In this document: piece by piece, positions 51,064 through 60,515 of the stretch
Numbering within the stretch: position 1 is the first letter of the stretch
Layout of the letters: every line of letters begins with the position of its first letter
From: JAITVM01 sp031551135
GTDB lineage: Bacteria; Bacillota; Clostridia; Lachnospirales; JAITVM01
DNA: 64,000 bases
Assembly: GCA_031551135.1 (NCBI GenBank)
Contig: JAVBOA010000036.1
Span: 1 to 64,000, forward strand
Reading direction: 5' to 3'
The notes under the pieces: model-generated
Databases searched by the model: none
What the model was told of the DNA's origin: nothing
The model's input: the letters and a program-made list of their open reading frames with translations, nothing else
Position numbers and translations under genes: made by a program

Positions 51064-54000
51064 TTGAAAGCGAATAGATTTAACAAAGTGCTTGTAGCCA
51101 ACCGCGGTGAAATTGCAATCAGAATTTTCAGAGCATGTTATGATCTTGATTTAAATACGGTTGCCATATATTCAAAAGAAGACTCCCTGAGCCTATTCAG
51201 AACAAAAGCCGACGAAGCGTATCTTGTGGGAAAAGCCCAATCTCCCTTAGGCGCGTATCTTGATATTTCGGCGATAATTGATTTGGCAAAAAGCCGAAAT
51301 GTTGATGCAATCCATCCGGGCTATGGATTTTTATCGGAAAACGCGGAATTTGCGAGAGCATGCGAAAAAGCCGGAATCGAATTTATCGGGCCGCCTTCCG
51401 AGGTTCTTGAGCAAATGGGCGATAAAATAAATGCTAAAAAAATCGCTATAGAGTGCGGAGTTCCGACAATCCCCGGTTCTTCAGCGCCTTTAAAAGATGC
51501 ACAGGAAGCATTGGAAAAAGCTAAAGCTTATGGATTTCCGATTATTTTAAAAGCGGCGGCAGGCGGCGGCGGACGCGGAATGCGCCGTTGTGATACAGAG
51601 GATGAAGTTTTGAATTCGTTCGTGCTTGTTCAGAATGAAAGCAAAAAAGCTTTCGGCAGTGATGATATTTTTATCGAAAAATATTTAGAAGAACCAAAAC
51701 ATATTGAGGTTCAGATTTTAGCGGACAGACATGGAAACGTTGTGCATTTGGGCGAACGTGACTGCTCACTTCAAAGGCGTTACCAGAAAGTCGTGGAATT
51801 TGCGCCGGCGTTTTCCGTGCCGATGGAAATCCGTGAAAAATTATACGCTGATGCGGTGAAAATCGCAAAAAAAGTCGGCTACGTAAATGCCGGAACGGTT
51901 GAGTTTTTAATTGATAAATCAGGAAATTATTATTTTATAGAAATGAATCCGCGTATTCAAGTTGAGCATACTGTTACCGAAATGGTTTCGGGCATAGATA
52001 TTGTCAGGGCGCAGATTTTGATTGCCGAAGGATTTCCGCTTTCGGAACCGCAAATCGGAATGACGAGCCAAGAAGATTTCGTCATGAACGGTTTTGCTAT
52101 CCAATGCCGTGTTACAACAGAAGACCCTGCGAATAATTTTGCTCCCGATACCGGAAAAATAACTTCTTACCGTTCGTCGGGCGGTTTTGGAGTTCGTTTG
52201 GACGGCGGTAATACATATATGGGAGCCGTGATTTCTCCGTATTATGATTCGCTTTTGATAAAAGTAACTTCTTGGGATAATACTTTTGCGGGAGTTTGCA
52301 GAAAAGCAATACGTGCCGTAAACGAAGTTCGTGTGCGTGGTGTAAAAACAAATATTCCGTTTGTAACAAATATTTTGGCGCATCCGACATTTCAAGCGGG
52401 CGCTTGCCATACAAAATTTATTGATGAAACACCGGAATTATTTAATATAGCGGACGGCAAAGACCGAGCCACAAAAGTTTTGAAATACATTGCGAAAATA
52501 CAGGCTGAAAATCCCGATTTAGTAAAAAAACAAATGCCTGTTCATCGAATACCGAATGCTTCGGAAAATTCTTTGAGCGGTATAAAATATATGCTCGACG
52601 AGCATGGTCCGGAATATGTTTCGAAATGGGTTCTTGAACAAAAGAAAGTTCTTATCAGCGACACTACAATGCGTGACGCTCATCAATCACTTTTGTCAAC
52701 CAGAATGCGTACCCGTGATATGGTTAAAATCGCTCCGGCGACGGCTGAAATTTTGAAAGACGCTTTCTCATTGGAAATGTGGGGCGGTGCAACTTTCGAT
52801 GTTGCTTATAGATTTTTGCACGAATCTCCGTGGGAACGGCTGGATTTATTGCGTGAGAAAATTCCGAATATCCCTTTCCAAATGCTTCTGCGCGGTGCAA
52901 ATGCTGTAGGTTATGCAAATTATCCGGATAATCTTATAAAAGCGTTTATAAAAGAAGCTGCAAACAGCGGAATTGATGTTTTTCGTGTATTCGATTCGCT
53001 GAACTGGCTGCCGGGCATGGAACTTGCAATGGAAGAAGTTATAAAAAACAATAAAATCTGTGAAGCCGCAATCTGCTATACAGGTGATATTTCAGACTCG
53101 AAACGGGATAAATACAATCTTAAATATTATATAGATTTAGCAAAAGAACTAGAAAAACGCGGCGCACATATTTTGTGTATAAAAGATATGTCAGGGCTTT
53201 TGAAACCATATGCCGCCAAAAAATTAATTACCGAATTAAAACAGGAAATCGGAATCCCGATACATCTGCATACTCATGATACATCCGGAAATCAAGTCGC
53301 AGCTTTGCTTTTGGCGGTTGAGGCAGGTGTTGATATAATCGATACCGCTGTAGATTCCTTAGCTTCAATGACCAGCCAGCCGTCTATGAACGCGATTGTT
53401 GCGGCTCTGGAAGGGCATGAGCGCGAAACCGGAATCAAGCTTCCGGAGATACAAAAGCTTTCGGATTATTATTATGATGTGCGCCAAAGATATTATAAAT
53501 TTGAAGCCGATATAAAAAATCCAACCACGGATATTTATAGATATGAAATTCCGGGCGGTCAGTATACAAATCTTAAACCGCAGGTAGAAAGCCTTGGGCT
53601 TGGTCATCGTTTTGATGAAGTTAAAGAAATGTTTAAAAAAGTAAATGATATGCTTGGCGATATAGTAAAAGTTACGCCTTCTTCGAAAATGGTTGGTGAT
53701 ATGGCGATTTTTATGGTGCAAAACGAGCTGACTCCGGAAAATATTCTGGAAAAAGGAGCGTCTTTATCGTATCCGGATTCTGTTGTTTCATATTTTAAAG
53801 GAATGATGGGTCAGCCGGCTTGGGGATTTCCGGAAGATTTGCAGCGTTTAGTTCTGAAAGGCGAAGAACCGATTACATGCAGGCCGGGCGAATTATTAGC
53901 GCCGGTTGATTTTGAAAAAGCGCGTAAAGAAGTGGAAAAATTCGAAACGGAGCCAAATGAGCGCACGGTGATTTCGTGGTGTTTATATCCAAAAGTTGTG

Positions 54001-54492
54001 GAAGAATTTGTGAAGCACAGAGAAGAATATGGATATATGTCCAGAATGAGCACAAATATTTTCTTTAACGGAATGAATGTCGGCGAATCCAATAAAATAA
54101 CAATCGAAAATGGTAAAACTTTATTTATAAAATATTTGGGTTTGGGCGATTTAAATGATGAAGGTATGCGAGAAGTTCCTTTCGAATTAAACGGAATGAG
54201 GCGTGAAATTCTCGTGCCTGACCCTAGCGCAGATATAAAAGTCAAAAAAGTTAATCTTGCCGATTTAAGCGATAAAAATCAAATTGGTTCGTCGATTCCG
54301 GGAATGATTTCTAAAATAAATGTATCCGTCGGCGATAAAGTTACGGAAAATCAGGTAATTGCGATAATCGAAGCGATGAAAATGGAAACATCTGTAGTAT
54401 CGCGCGTGAGCGGCGTTATGGACAAAATTTTGGTAGCCGAAGGTGATAATGTTAAATCCGGCGAATTGATGTTTGTGACAAAAGAGGAATAA
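51064..54492 (+). CDS. pyc: Pyruvate carboxylase
   Basis: The 1142-residue enzyme carboxylates pyruvate to oxaloacetate. The biotin carboxylase domain (1-455) begins KVLVANRGEIAIRIFRA and has the ATP-grasp loop AAAGGGGRGMR. The carboxyltransferase domain (about 530-1000) has DTTMRDAHQSLLSTRMRTRD. The C-terminal carrier has EAMKMET with the biotinylated lysine at about residue 1107. Length is typical for the single-chain type. The start is TTG at 51064 after GAGGTGAT; no nearby ATG is in frame. It depends on biotin uptake and ligation by the divergent bioY and birA. Confidence 0.97.
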   Translation: MKANRFNKVLVANRGEIAIRIFRACYDLDLNTVAIYSKEDSLSLFRTKADEAYLVGKAQSPLGAYLDISAIIDLAKSRNVDAIHPGYGFLSENAEFARACEKAGIEFIGPPSEVLEQMGDKINAKKIAIECGVPTIPGSSAPLKDAQEALEKAKAYGFPIILKAAAGGGGRGMRRCDTEDEVLNSFVLVQNESKKAFGSDDIFIEKYLEEPKHIEVQILADRHGNVVHLGERDCSLQRRYQKVVEFAPAFSVPMEIREKLYADAVKIAKKVGYVNAGTVEFLIDKSGNYYFIEMNPRIQVEHTVTEMVSGIDIVRAQILIAEGFPLSEPQIGMTSQEDFVMNGFAIQCRVTTEDPANNFAPDTGKITSYRSSGGFGVRLDGGNTYMGAVISPYYDSLLIKVTSWDNTFAGVCRKAIRAVNEVRVRGVKTNIPFVTNILAHPTFQAGACHTKFIDETPELFNIADGKDRATKVLKYIAKIQAENPDLVKKQMPVHRIPNASENSLSGIKYMLDEHGPEYVSKWVLEQKKVLISDTTMRDAHQSLLSTRMRTRDMVKIAPATAEILKDAFSLEMWGGATFDVAYRFLHESPWERLDLLREKIPNIPFQMLLRGANAVGYANYPDNLIKAFIKEAANSGIDVFRVFDSLNWLPGMELAMEEVIKNNKICEAAICYTGDISDSKRDKYNLKYYIDLAKELEKRGAHILCIKDMSGLLKPYAAKKLITELKQEIGIPIHLHTHDTSGNQVAALLLAVEAGVDIIDTAVDSLASMTSQPSMNAIVAALEGHERETGIKLPEIQKLSDYYYDVRQRYYKFEADIKNPTTDIYRYEIPGGQYTNLKPQVESLGLGHRFDEVKEMFKKVNDMLGDIVKVTPSSKMVGDMAIFMVQNELTPENILEKGASLSYPDSVVSYFKGMMGQPAWGFPEDLQRLVLKGEEPITCRPGELLAPVDFEKARKEVEKFETEPNERTVISWCLYPKVVEEFVKHREEYGYMSRMSTNIFFNGMNVGESNKITIENGKTLFIKYLGLGDLNDEGMREVPFELNGMRREILVPDPSADIKVKKVNLADLSDKNQIGSSIPGMISKINVSVGDKVTENQVIAIIEAMKMETSVVSRVSGVMDKILVAEGDNVKSGELMFVTKEE

Positions 54493-54577
54493 AAAAAATT
54501 TATAAAACCAAAATAAATATATGCGGTTTGATTTTAAAATTCAGATTAACCCATACTGAAAAGAAAGGTTTGGTTTT

Positions 54578-54862
54578 ATGGATATAAAACATGCTCTCCC
54601 GATGATGGCTATGAAAGAAGTACCTACACCGGACAGCGATGCCGATGCTATTGTTGCGCTTGTTAAAGATTCCGGCAGAATCGTCGGTTATAAATTATCG
54701 AACGGTCAAATTGTTGATAAAGAGCAAGGCGTTGAGCTTGCAAAACAGGGCAAGATTTTGGGCGTTGGAGTGGCCGAAAACGGCGGAACGGAATATTTAA
54801 AATCCCTGCCCGACGGCAGTGAAAATAATAATTTAGGAAATCTTCCGTCTATTTCAAATTAA
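54578..54862 (+). CDS. DUF3892 domain protein
   Basis: The 94-residue protein has the DUF3892 pattern: ADAIVALVKDSGRIVGYKLS, then GQIVDKEQGVELAKQGKILG and EYLKSLPDGSENNNLGNLP. Function is unknown. AAAGG precedes the ATG. It is followed by an intrinsic terminator and is probably monocistronic. Confidence 0.8.
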   Translation: MDIKHALPMMAMKEVPTPDSDADAIVALVKDSGRIVGYKLSNGQIVDKEQGVELAKQGKILGVGVAENGGTEYLKSLPDGSENNNLGNLPSISN

Positions 54863-54876
54863 TAAATATTATTGAG

Positions 54877-54928
54877 CCTGTTTAAATTTTCGGTTTTTTA
54901 TCCAAAAAATTCGGAAATATTAAACAGG
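54877..54928 (+). terminator. Terminator after the DUF3892 gene
   Basis: CCTGTTTAA and TTAAACAGG pair, with a second inner pairing of TTTTCGG and TCGGAAA-type bases, followed by TATTTTT. Confidence 0.65.
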
Positions 54929-55084
54929 TATTTTTATCGTTTGAAAATATGGAAGATTTTATTATTTCAAAAATTATTTAATTTGCTGATTCTATCTTTA
55001 TTATTTGTCGATAAGTATACATAAATACCTTTTTCTTTTATACGAAATAAATTTTAAAATATTTAAAAATCTATAAAAATATGG

Positions 55085-55480
55085 TATAATTTATTTAACG
55101 GGATTTTGCTGAAAACAAGCAAACTCGCGTTTTGACTAAAAAACGGTTTGCAGGGTCTATTTCTATAACCGGATTTTGATTGTGAAATACATTTTACAAA
55201 AATAACAAATATACGAATGAATGTCCGAATATACATAAATAATATTTCTATCATATGCTGAGGAATGAATTTGCAACTTATTTTTGTTCGTCATTATAAT
55301 CAGAGTCTTCTTTAAATAAATATGCATGAAAAAATTTATAAACCGGCGCAATCCGCCGTTTGAAAAGGCTTGATTTATTATTGAAAGCTCTTGAAAAATT
55401 ATATCCTTTTTGGTTGGACTATTATTAACAAGGCTTTTCGGGCATAAGCAATATAACTTTTTTTGGGAGGGCTTAATAAA
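55085..55480 (+). ncRNA. Long, possibly structured leader upstream of the small conserved protein gene
   Basis: A TATAAT at 55085-55090 could start a transcript with a leader of nearly 400 nt and no reading frame of interest. It holds a strong nested hairpin at 55119-55151 (GCAAAC / GTTTGC outside, CGTTTT / AAAACG inside) and a CGGCG-CAATC-CGCCG hairpin near 55344-55359. I could not match it to T-box, SAM, cyclic di-GMP, purine or other riboswitch cores that I know. The -35 region is weak. Confidence 0.4.
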
Positions 55481-55894
55481 ATGGCTGTTATATCTGAAGC
55501 AATTCGTGTGGAATCTAATAATTCTTTGAGCTTTGGAAACTATCATGTATCAGAAAAAATTAAAATCAATGAATTTAAACATAATGGTGATGTATATGAC
55601 TTAAGGACTCATGACGAACTTACCAGGCTGCAAAAAAACGGTTCGCTCTTAATCGAGACAGTTCCCGGGTCTACAATTCATAATCTCAGCATAAATGATA
55701 AGCTGGTAAACTTTGATATCGAAGGAGACGGCGATACACAGATTACACTTGAATTAGAGCCAAGCAAAGAATATAAAATTCTCGTAGATGATATGAACAT
55801 AGGTAATTCCAGTTCAAAACTATCCGGTAAACTTAGCTTCAGTACAAACCTCAATCCTAATATTCAAAATATAAAAATAGAAAAAGTTTTATAG
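55481..55894 (+). CDS. Small conserved protein, sometimes labelled endosialidase in Clostridia
   Basis: The 137-residue protein begins AVISEAIRVESNNSLSFGNY and contains LLIETVPGSTIHNLSIND and PSKEYKILVDDMNIGNSSSK. It resembles short Clostridial proteins that carry the name endosialidase, but it has no catalytic signature and no signal peptide. The predicted fold is mostly beta. The true function is not known. The ATG follows GGGAGGG. A long leader precedes it and a terminator follows. Confidence 0.65.
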   Translation: MAVISEAIRVESNNSLSFGNYHVSEKIKINEFKHNGDVYDLRTHDELTRLQKNGSLLIETVPGSTIHNLSINDKLVNFDIEGDGDTQITLELEPSKEYKILVDDMNIGNSSSKLSGKLSFSTNLNPNIQNIKIEKVL

Positions 55895-55895
55895 A

Positions 55896-55916
55896 CTGCC
55901 GCAAGGCAGTTTTTTT
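55896..55916 (+). terminator. Terminator after the small conserved gene
   Basis: CTGCC-GCAA-GGCAG followed by seven T, directly after the stop codon. Confidence 0.9.
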
Positions 55917-55940
55917 AAATACTTAACGAAGGAAGATAAT

Positions 55941-57284
55941 ATGAAACTTAAATCAGTTTATGTATGCAGCGAATGCGGGCACGAAACGCCGAAATGGTTC
56001 GGAAAATGTCCGTCCTGTGAAAACTACAATACTTTTGTGGAAGAAGTTGTTGAAAAAGAAAAAAAAGTAAATTATAATTTCAAAAAACCCGAATCGCTGA
56101 AAGAAATTAAATCTATGTCAGAAAATCGGATTTCCACAAAAATCGCAGAGCTTGACCGGGTTTTGAGCGGCGGAATTGTGGAAGGCTCTTTGATTTTGGT
56201 GGGCGGCGACCCCGGTATCGGAAAATCTACGCTTCTTTTGCAAATCTGCCAAAGTATCGGAGACAGCGGAAAAGATATTTTATATGTATCGGGCGAAGAA
56301 TCCAACCGCCAAATTAAATTGCGCGCCGAAAGGCTTTCTATAACTACCGAAAAACTTTTGATTTTATCCGAAACAAATATCGGAATTATTGAGGAAAGCA
56401 TACGAAAAGTAAATCCTAAGCTTGTGATTATCGATAGTATTCAAACTATGTTCCGCGAAGAAATCGCTTCCGTTCCGGGCAGTGTTTCGCAGGTTCGGGA
56501 ATCAACCCAGACTTTTATGAAGATTGCAAAATCCTTGAATATCTCGATTATAATTGTAGGGCATGTTACAAAGGAAGGCGCTTTGGCCGGACCTAAGGTT
56601 TTGGAGCATATGGTTGACACGGTTTTATATTTTGAGGGCGAAAAAGGAATGTCCTACAGAATTATTCGAGCAGTGAAAAACCGTTTTGGCTCTACGAACG
56701 AAATCGGCGTTTTTGAAATGAAAGAAAAAGGCCTTGTTGAAATAAAAAATCCTTCCGAATATATGCTGCTTGGGCGGCCGCTTGGCGTTCCGGGTTCGTC
56801 GGTAACTTGCAATATCGAGGGAACAAGACCGATTTTGACCGAGATTCAGGCTTTGGTTTGCCCAACATCTTTCGGAATGCCGCGCAGAATGGCATCGGGA
56901 TTGGATTATAACCGTGTTGTGATGCTGATGGCTGTTTTGGAAAAGCGTGCAGGGCTTGCACTCGGAACTTATGATTCTTATGTAAATGTAGCCGGCGGTT
57001 TGAAAATAACAGAAACTTCCATTGATGCGGCGGTAGTCGCTTCTATTCTTTCGTCATATAAAAATAAATTTATAGACCCGTATTTAATGGTTTTCGGTGA
57101 AGTCGGACTTACAGGCGAAATCCGCGCCGTTCCGATGGCAGAAAAAAGAGTCGCTGAAGCCGGAAAATTAGGGTTTAAAAAATGCGTTTTGCCGAAAGCT
57201 AATGTTAAGTCCCTTAAAAATATTGGCGATATAGAAATCAAAGCTGTAAATAATATTGTCGAATTACTTGAATTTATAATTTGA
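55941..57284 (+). CDS. radA: DNA repair protein RadA/Sms
   Basis: The 447-residue protein promotes branch migration in recombination. It has an N-terminal zinc finger (CSECGHETPKWFGKCPSC), a RecA-like ATPase (Walker A GGDPGIGKST), the RadA motif KNRFGSTNEIGVFEM and a C-terminal Lon-protease-like domain without protease function. The ATG has GAAGGAAG upstream. No promoter stands out in the 46-base gap from the previous gene, so it may rely on read-through. A transposase element begins about 50 bases downstream. Confidence 0.95.
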   Translation: MKLKSVYVCSECGHETPKWFGKCPSCENYNTFVEEVVEKEKKVNYNFKKPESLKEIKSMSENRISTKIAELDRVLSGGIVEGSLILVGGDPGIGKSTLLLQICQSIGDSGKDILYVSGEESNRQIKLRAERLSITTEKLLILSETNIGIIEESIRKVNPKLVIIDSIQTMFREEIASVPGSVSQVRESTQTFMKIAKSLNISIIIVGHVTKEGALAGPKVLEHMVDTVLYFEGEKGMSYRIIRAVKNRFGSTNEIGVFEMKEKGLVEIKNPSEYMLLGRPLGVPGSSVTCNIEGTRPILTEIQALVCPTSFGMPRRMASGLDYNRVVMLMAVLEKRAGLALGTYDSYVNVAGGLKITETSIDAAVVASILSSYKNKFIDPYLMVFGEVGLTGEIRAVPMAEKRVAEAGKLGFKKCVLPKANVKSLKNIGDIEIKAVNNIVELLEFII

Positions 57285-57457
57285 TTCATGTATATTTATA
57301 TTATAGAAATTCAATTTCATAGCTTAGAGTAACCACGGAAACAAAGAATGACATAAGTAAAGAAACAAGTCAGAAAAAAAGAGCATAGCAAACAAGCCAC
57401 AGAAAACACATGACTTAAAGAATAAACATTAATTATACAAACAGTCTAGAAAAATAA

Positions 57458-58435
57458 TTAATTGATGCTAATTTCACCAAATTTAACCTGAGCATCTAAA
57501 TGAATATTGATTGAATTTAGAAAAGCGAAGAATGCAATTTTCTTTTTACCATAGCGTTTAGGGCGTTCGAGCCGATAATCGGTAAGAATGCGATTATTGA
57601 CCCTTTCGGAAGCTGTACGCTGTTTGTATGTATTGATCCATTCCGGTGAATCACGTGGAACAGGAGTGAGTAAACGCAAATCTTGAGCAAGTCTAACGCA
57701 AACAATTTTACCATAAGCGGTTTTGTTGCAGTTTTGGGCATAGAAGCAAGATTTAACTTTACCGGTAACCATGGGGCAGCGATATTTAATACGATATCTT
57801 TTGGCATCGAATCCCCAGTTCAGCATCTCGTGTCCATCGGCGCAGATGGGAACGCCGGAAGCGGTAGTTTGAATATTTTGTAATGAAACTGAATCGGCAC
57901 TACGGCGGTTTAATGCAATAAAAGGCTTGATATTCCATTGTTTCAACAAATCGTAAGTAGGATAATTGTCATGAGCAGAGTCAGCAAGTAAACTGTCGAA
58001 TGAAAAGAAATCTTTATATAAAAATTTCGCGTGAGCAAGAGAGGTAATAAGAGTAACACCGTCATTACGCGAAGCCTCTACAAACTTCATGTAGATAGGC
58101 AAATCCAGCTTCAATTCGGGGTTATGAGCCGAAAGAAGATAAGCTGTATGACCGAAGAACCAGCGTTCGTGATAGGAATCCCAACCCCATTTGGCGTATT
58201 GGTCAGCGAAAGTTCTGGGGCAAGAGCAATCGCTCTTGCAATTACAAATTTTGTGACCATATGACGAAGAGTTTGAGGTTATGCAGGTGCCGTCGGCAGA
58301 GATGATGAGTTTGTTTGTATCGCCAAGCAGACCCATCATAGCTGATGGTATCAAAGCGACCTTGGTAAAAATAGCCTGAAACAGTCGCTCAGGAATGCGT
58401 TTGAAAACCTCTCCGGAGAGAGCTTTATCAACCAT
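57458..58435 (-). pseudogene. Transposase, C-terminal DDE part
   Basis: The 325-residue reading frame holds the catalytic part of a DDE transposase: ISADGTCI with the first aspartate, SLLADSAHDNYPTYDLLKQW with the second, and KQRTASERVNNRI with the glutamate. A four-cysteine segment (ICNCKSDCSC) is also present. Its ATG directly follows a TAA in the same frame (TAAATG at 58433-58438). The frame above that TAA encodes KLPPKHPGIIK, which looks like native transposase sequence, so this part was once joined to the upstream fragment. Confidence 0.8.
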
Positions 58436-58911
58436 TTACTTGATAATTCCGGGATGCTTAGGCGGAAGTTTTTTTTACCATGTTTGCACTTAGGCTTTCT
58501 TTTAAATTTTTGAAGATGATAAGAATCATCTTCTCGCCATAACCTTGAAATAAAGTCACGGTGAGTAGATTCGCCGGGAAAGTCATGGTCAGAAACGCCA
58601 ACCATAGCACAAATAATTGGGGAAGATTTTGCATATGAAATCCACTCTTCAAGACCTGCAACCTTGAAGTGGCTCATTAGGAGAAAAGAACGAAAAATCT
58701 CCGGCTGCTGATTTGAGGGTCTGCCTATTGCTGAAAAAAGTAGCACGAAAAACTCATAAATTTTATCGAGGTTAAGCAAATACATTTTTAATATGGCAGT
58801 TTCAAGATACTCAATCGCCTTTGGGTTTTTCTTAAACTCTCGGCTAATAGCTTTAATTAAATATTGTTGATATTCGGCGTGACCGCGCCATTTACCCAAC
58901 ATAAAAATCAC
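58351..58911 (-). pseudogene. Transposase, N-terminal part
   Basis: The 186-residue frame carries the N-terminal region of the same transposase (MLGKWRGHAEYQQYLIKAIS; GESTHRDFISRLWRE). After an eight-base A-run (minus strand, 58469-58476) it leaves the native frame. Reading one base back gives KKLPPKHPGIIK and then the TAA before the C-terminal part. The gene therefore shows two lesions, a frameshift at the A-run and an in-frame stop, unless slippage at the run is used in expression. Confidence 0.75.
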
Positions 58912-59081
58912 CTTTTCATTATAATTTGTAGTAATCCTACTAATTCTATCAAAAGGTTTGATTTAAAAAAACAAGAAACTACATAAATTTTTTATTGTCC
59001 CTGGTTTTGCTGGGGGTGATGAAATTTTTTGGTTATCTGAAATCCTCTGTTTGTGCGGGTTTTGGATTTCCGTGGAAACTA

Positions 59082-59184
59082 TAGCTTATCAAGAGTGGTG
59101 GAGGGACCTGGGCCCTGTGAAACCCGGCAACCGGCTTTATGCAATGGTGCTAATTCCCACCGGGCTTTGCCTGGAAGATAAGAT
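59082..59184 (+). ncRNA. SAM-I (S-box) riboswitch of metK
   Basis: The conserved S-box parts are in order: P1 arms AGCTTATC and GATAAG (59083-59090, 59177-59182), AAGAGTGGTGGAGGGAC, CCCTGTGAAACCCGGCAACC, and GGTGCTAATTCC. It is followed by an intrinsic terminator (59196-59224), so high SAM should stop metK transcription. This is a textbook arrangement for metK in Firmicutes. Confidence 0.96.
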
Positions 59185-59195
59185 TTCTTTCAATA

Positions 59196-59224
59196 AAAAG
59201 CCTTTATGGCTTTATTTTTTTTTT
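59196..59224 (+). terminator. Expression-platform terminator of the SAM riboswitch
   Basis: AAAGCC and GGCTTT pair around TTTAT and run into ten T interrupted by one A. It lies between the aptamer and the metK ribosome binding site. Confidence 0.9.
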
Positions 59225-59301
59225 CAAAAAAGCGATTGATAAAATCTAAATCTTTTGACAAATATTGCTATGAACAGAAAAATAAAAGAGGAGATAATAT
59301 A

Positions 59302-60486
59302 ATGAAGAAATTTTTTACATCAGAAAGTGTTACCGAGGGACATCCCGATAAAATTTGTGATCAAATATCGGATTCGATTTTAGATGCGATGTTAGCAAAA
59401 GACCCGATGAGCAGAGTTGCCTGCGAAACGCTGGTGACTACAGGGCTTGTTATGGTTGCGGGAGAAGTTACAACAAATTGTTATGTTGACATAGAAAATG
59501 TTGTACGCGAAACAATCAGAAAAATCGGGTATGACCGCGCGAAATATGGCTTTGATTGTGATACATGTGCGGTGCTGGTCAGCTTAAAAGGTCAGTCTCC
59601 GGATATTGCAATGGGTGTTGACTGCGCTTTGGAAGCCAGAGACGGCGAAGCGGATAACGATGATTTAGTCGGCGCAGGCGACCAAGGAATGATGATTGGC
59701 TTTGCTTGCGACGAAACCGAAGATTTAATGCCTATGCCGATTTATCTTGCTCATATTTTAGCAAGGAAATTAACAGAGGTGCGCAAAAATAAAATCTTGC
59801 CGTATCTAAGGCCTGACGGAAAAACGCAAGTTACTGTTGAATATGAAGACGATAAACCTATACGCATTAAAAATATCGTTGTTTCAACGCAGCATAATCC
59901 GGAAATTGAGCAGAGTCAAATTTTTGAGGATGTTAAAAAAGAAGTAATTCTTCCGGCGGTTTCGAGTGATTTGATTGACGAAAACACAGAAATATTTATT
60001 AATCCGACCGGACGTTTTGTAATCGGCGGTCCGCAAGGCGATTGCGGTTTGACAGGCAGAAAAATTATCGTAGATACTTACGGCGGCTATGCAAGCCACG
60101 GCGGCGGCGCATTTTCCGGAAAAGACCCGACAAAAGTTGACCGTTCGGCGGCTTATATGGCAAGATATATCGCAAAAAATATTGTAGCCGCAAAAATCGC
60201 GAACAAATGCGAAATCGAAATTGCGTATGCGATCGGAGTTGCAAAACCGCTGTCGGTTTACGTAAATACTTTTGGTACAGGAAAAATTGCCGATTCTAAA
60301 ATAGAAGAAATAATTTCGAAGCATTTTGATTTGCGCCCGGCGGCGATAATCCGAAATTTTGACCTCCGAAGACCGATTTACAGCCAAACTGCGGCTTATG
60401 GACATTTTGGAAGAAATGATATTAATTTACCTTGGGAAAAAACCGATAAAGTAAATATACTGAAAAACGAAATTTCTGAAAACTGA
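59302..60486 (+). CDS. metK: S-adenosylmethionine synthetase
   Basis: The 394-residue enzyme makes SAM from methionine and ATP. It has FFTSESVTEGHPDKICDQIS at the start, the P-loop-like GGAFSGKDPTKVDRS and the GAGDQGMMIG motif. The start is the ATG at 59302 after AGAGGAG; upstream in-frame codons lie in the riboswitch terminator. It is SAM-regulated through the leader. A coiled-coil gene follows 29 bases downstream. Confidence 0.97.
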   Translation: MKKFFTSESVTEGHPDKICDQISDSILDAMLAKDPMSRVACETLVTTGLVMVAGEVTTNCYVDIENVVRETIRKIGYDRAKYGFDCDTCAVLVSLKGQSPDIAMGVDCALEARDGEADNDDLVGAGDQGMMIGFACDETEDLMPMPIYLAHILARKLTEVRKNKILPYLRPDGKTQVTVEYEDDKPIRIKNIVVSTQHNPEIEQSQIFEDVKKEVILPAVSSDLIDENTEIFINPTGRFVIGGPQGDCGLTGRKIIVDTYGGYASHGGGAFSGKDPTKVDRSAAYMARYIAKNIVAAKIANKCEIEIAYAIGVAKPLSVYVNTFGTGKIADSKIEEIISKHFDLRPAAIIRNFDLRRPIYSQTAAYGHFGRNDINLPWEKTDKVNILKNEISEN

Positions 60487-60515
60487 AATAACACTAAATC
60501 TCAAAGGTGAAAATT

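Larger units (their letters stand above)
57333..59075 (-). mobile_element. Decayed DDE-transposase insertion sequence (IS1182/IS5-like)
   Basis: Two transposase fragments on the minus strand fill most of this interval. Possible terminal repeats are CCACGGAAA at 57333-57341 and its inverse TTTCCGTGG at 59067-59075; an alternative right tip near 59006 pairs less well. No target duplication is clear, so the boundaries are tentative. The right boundary lies within about ten bases of the SAM riboswitch of metK. Confidence 0.55.

Noticed and set aside
55085..55480. Cyclic di-GMP riboswitch ahead of the small conserved gene
   Set aside because: The diagnostic strings of class I and class II aptamers could not be found.
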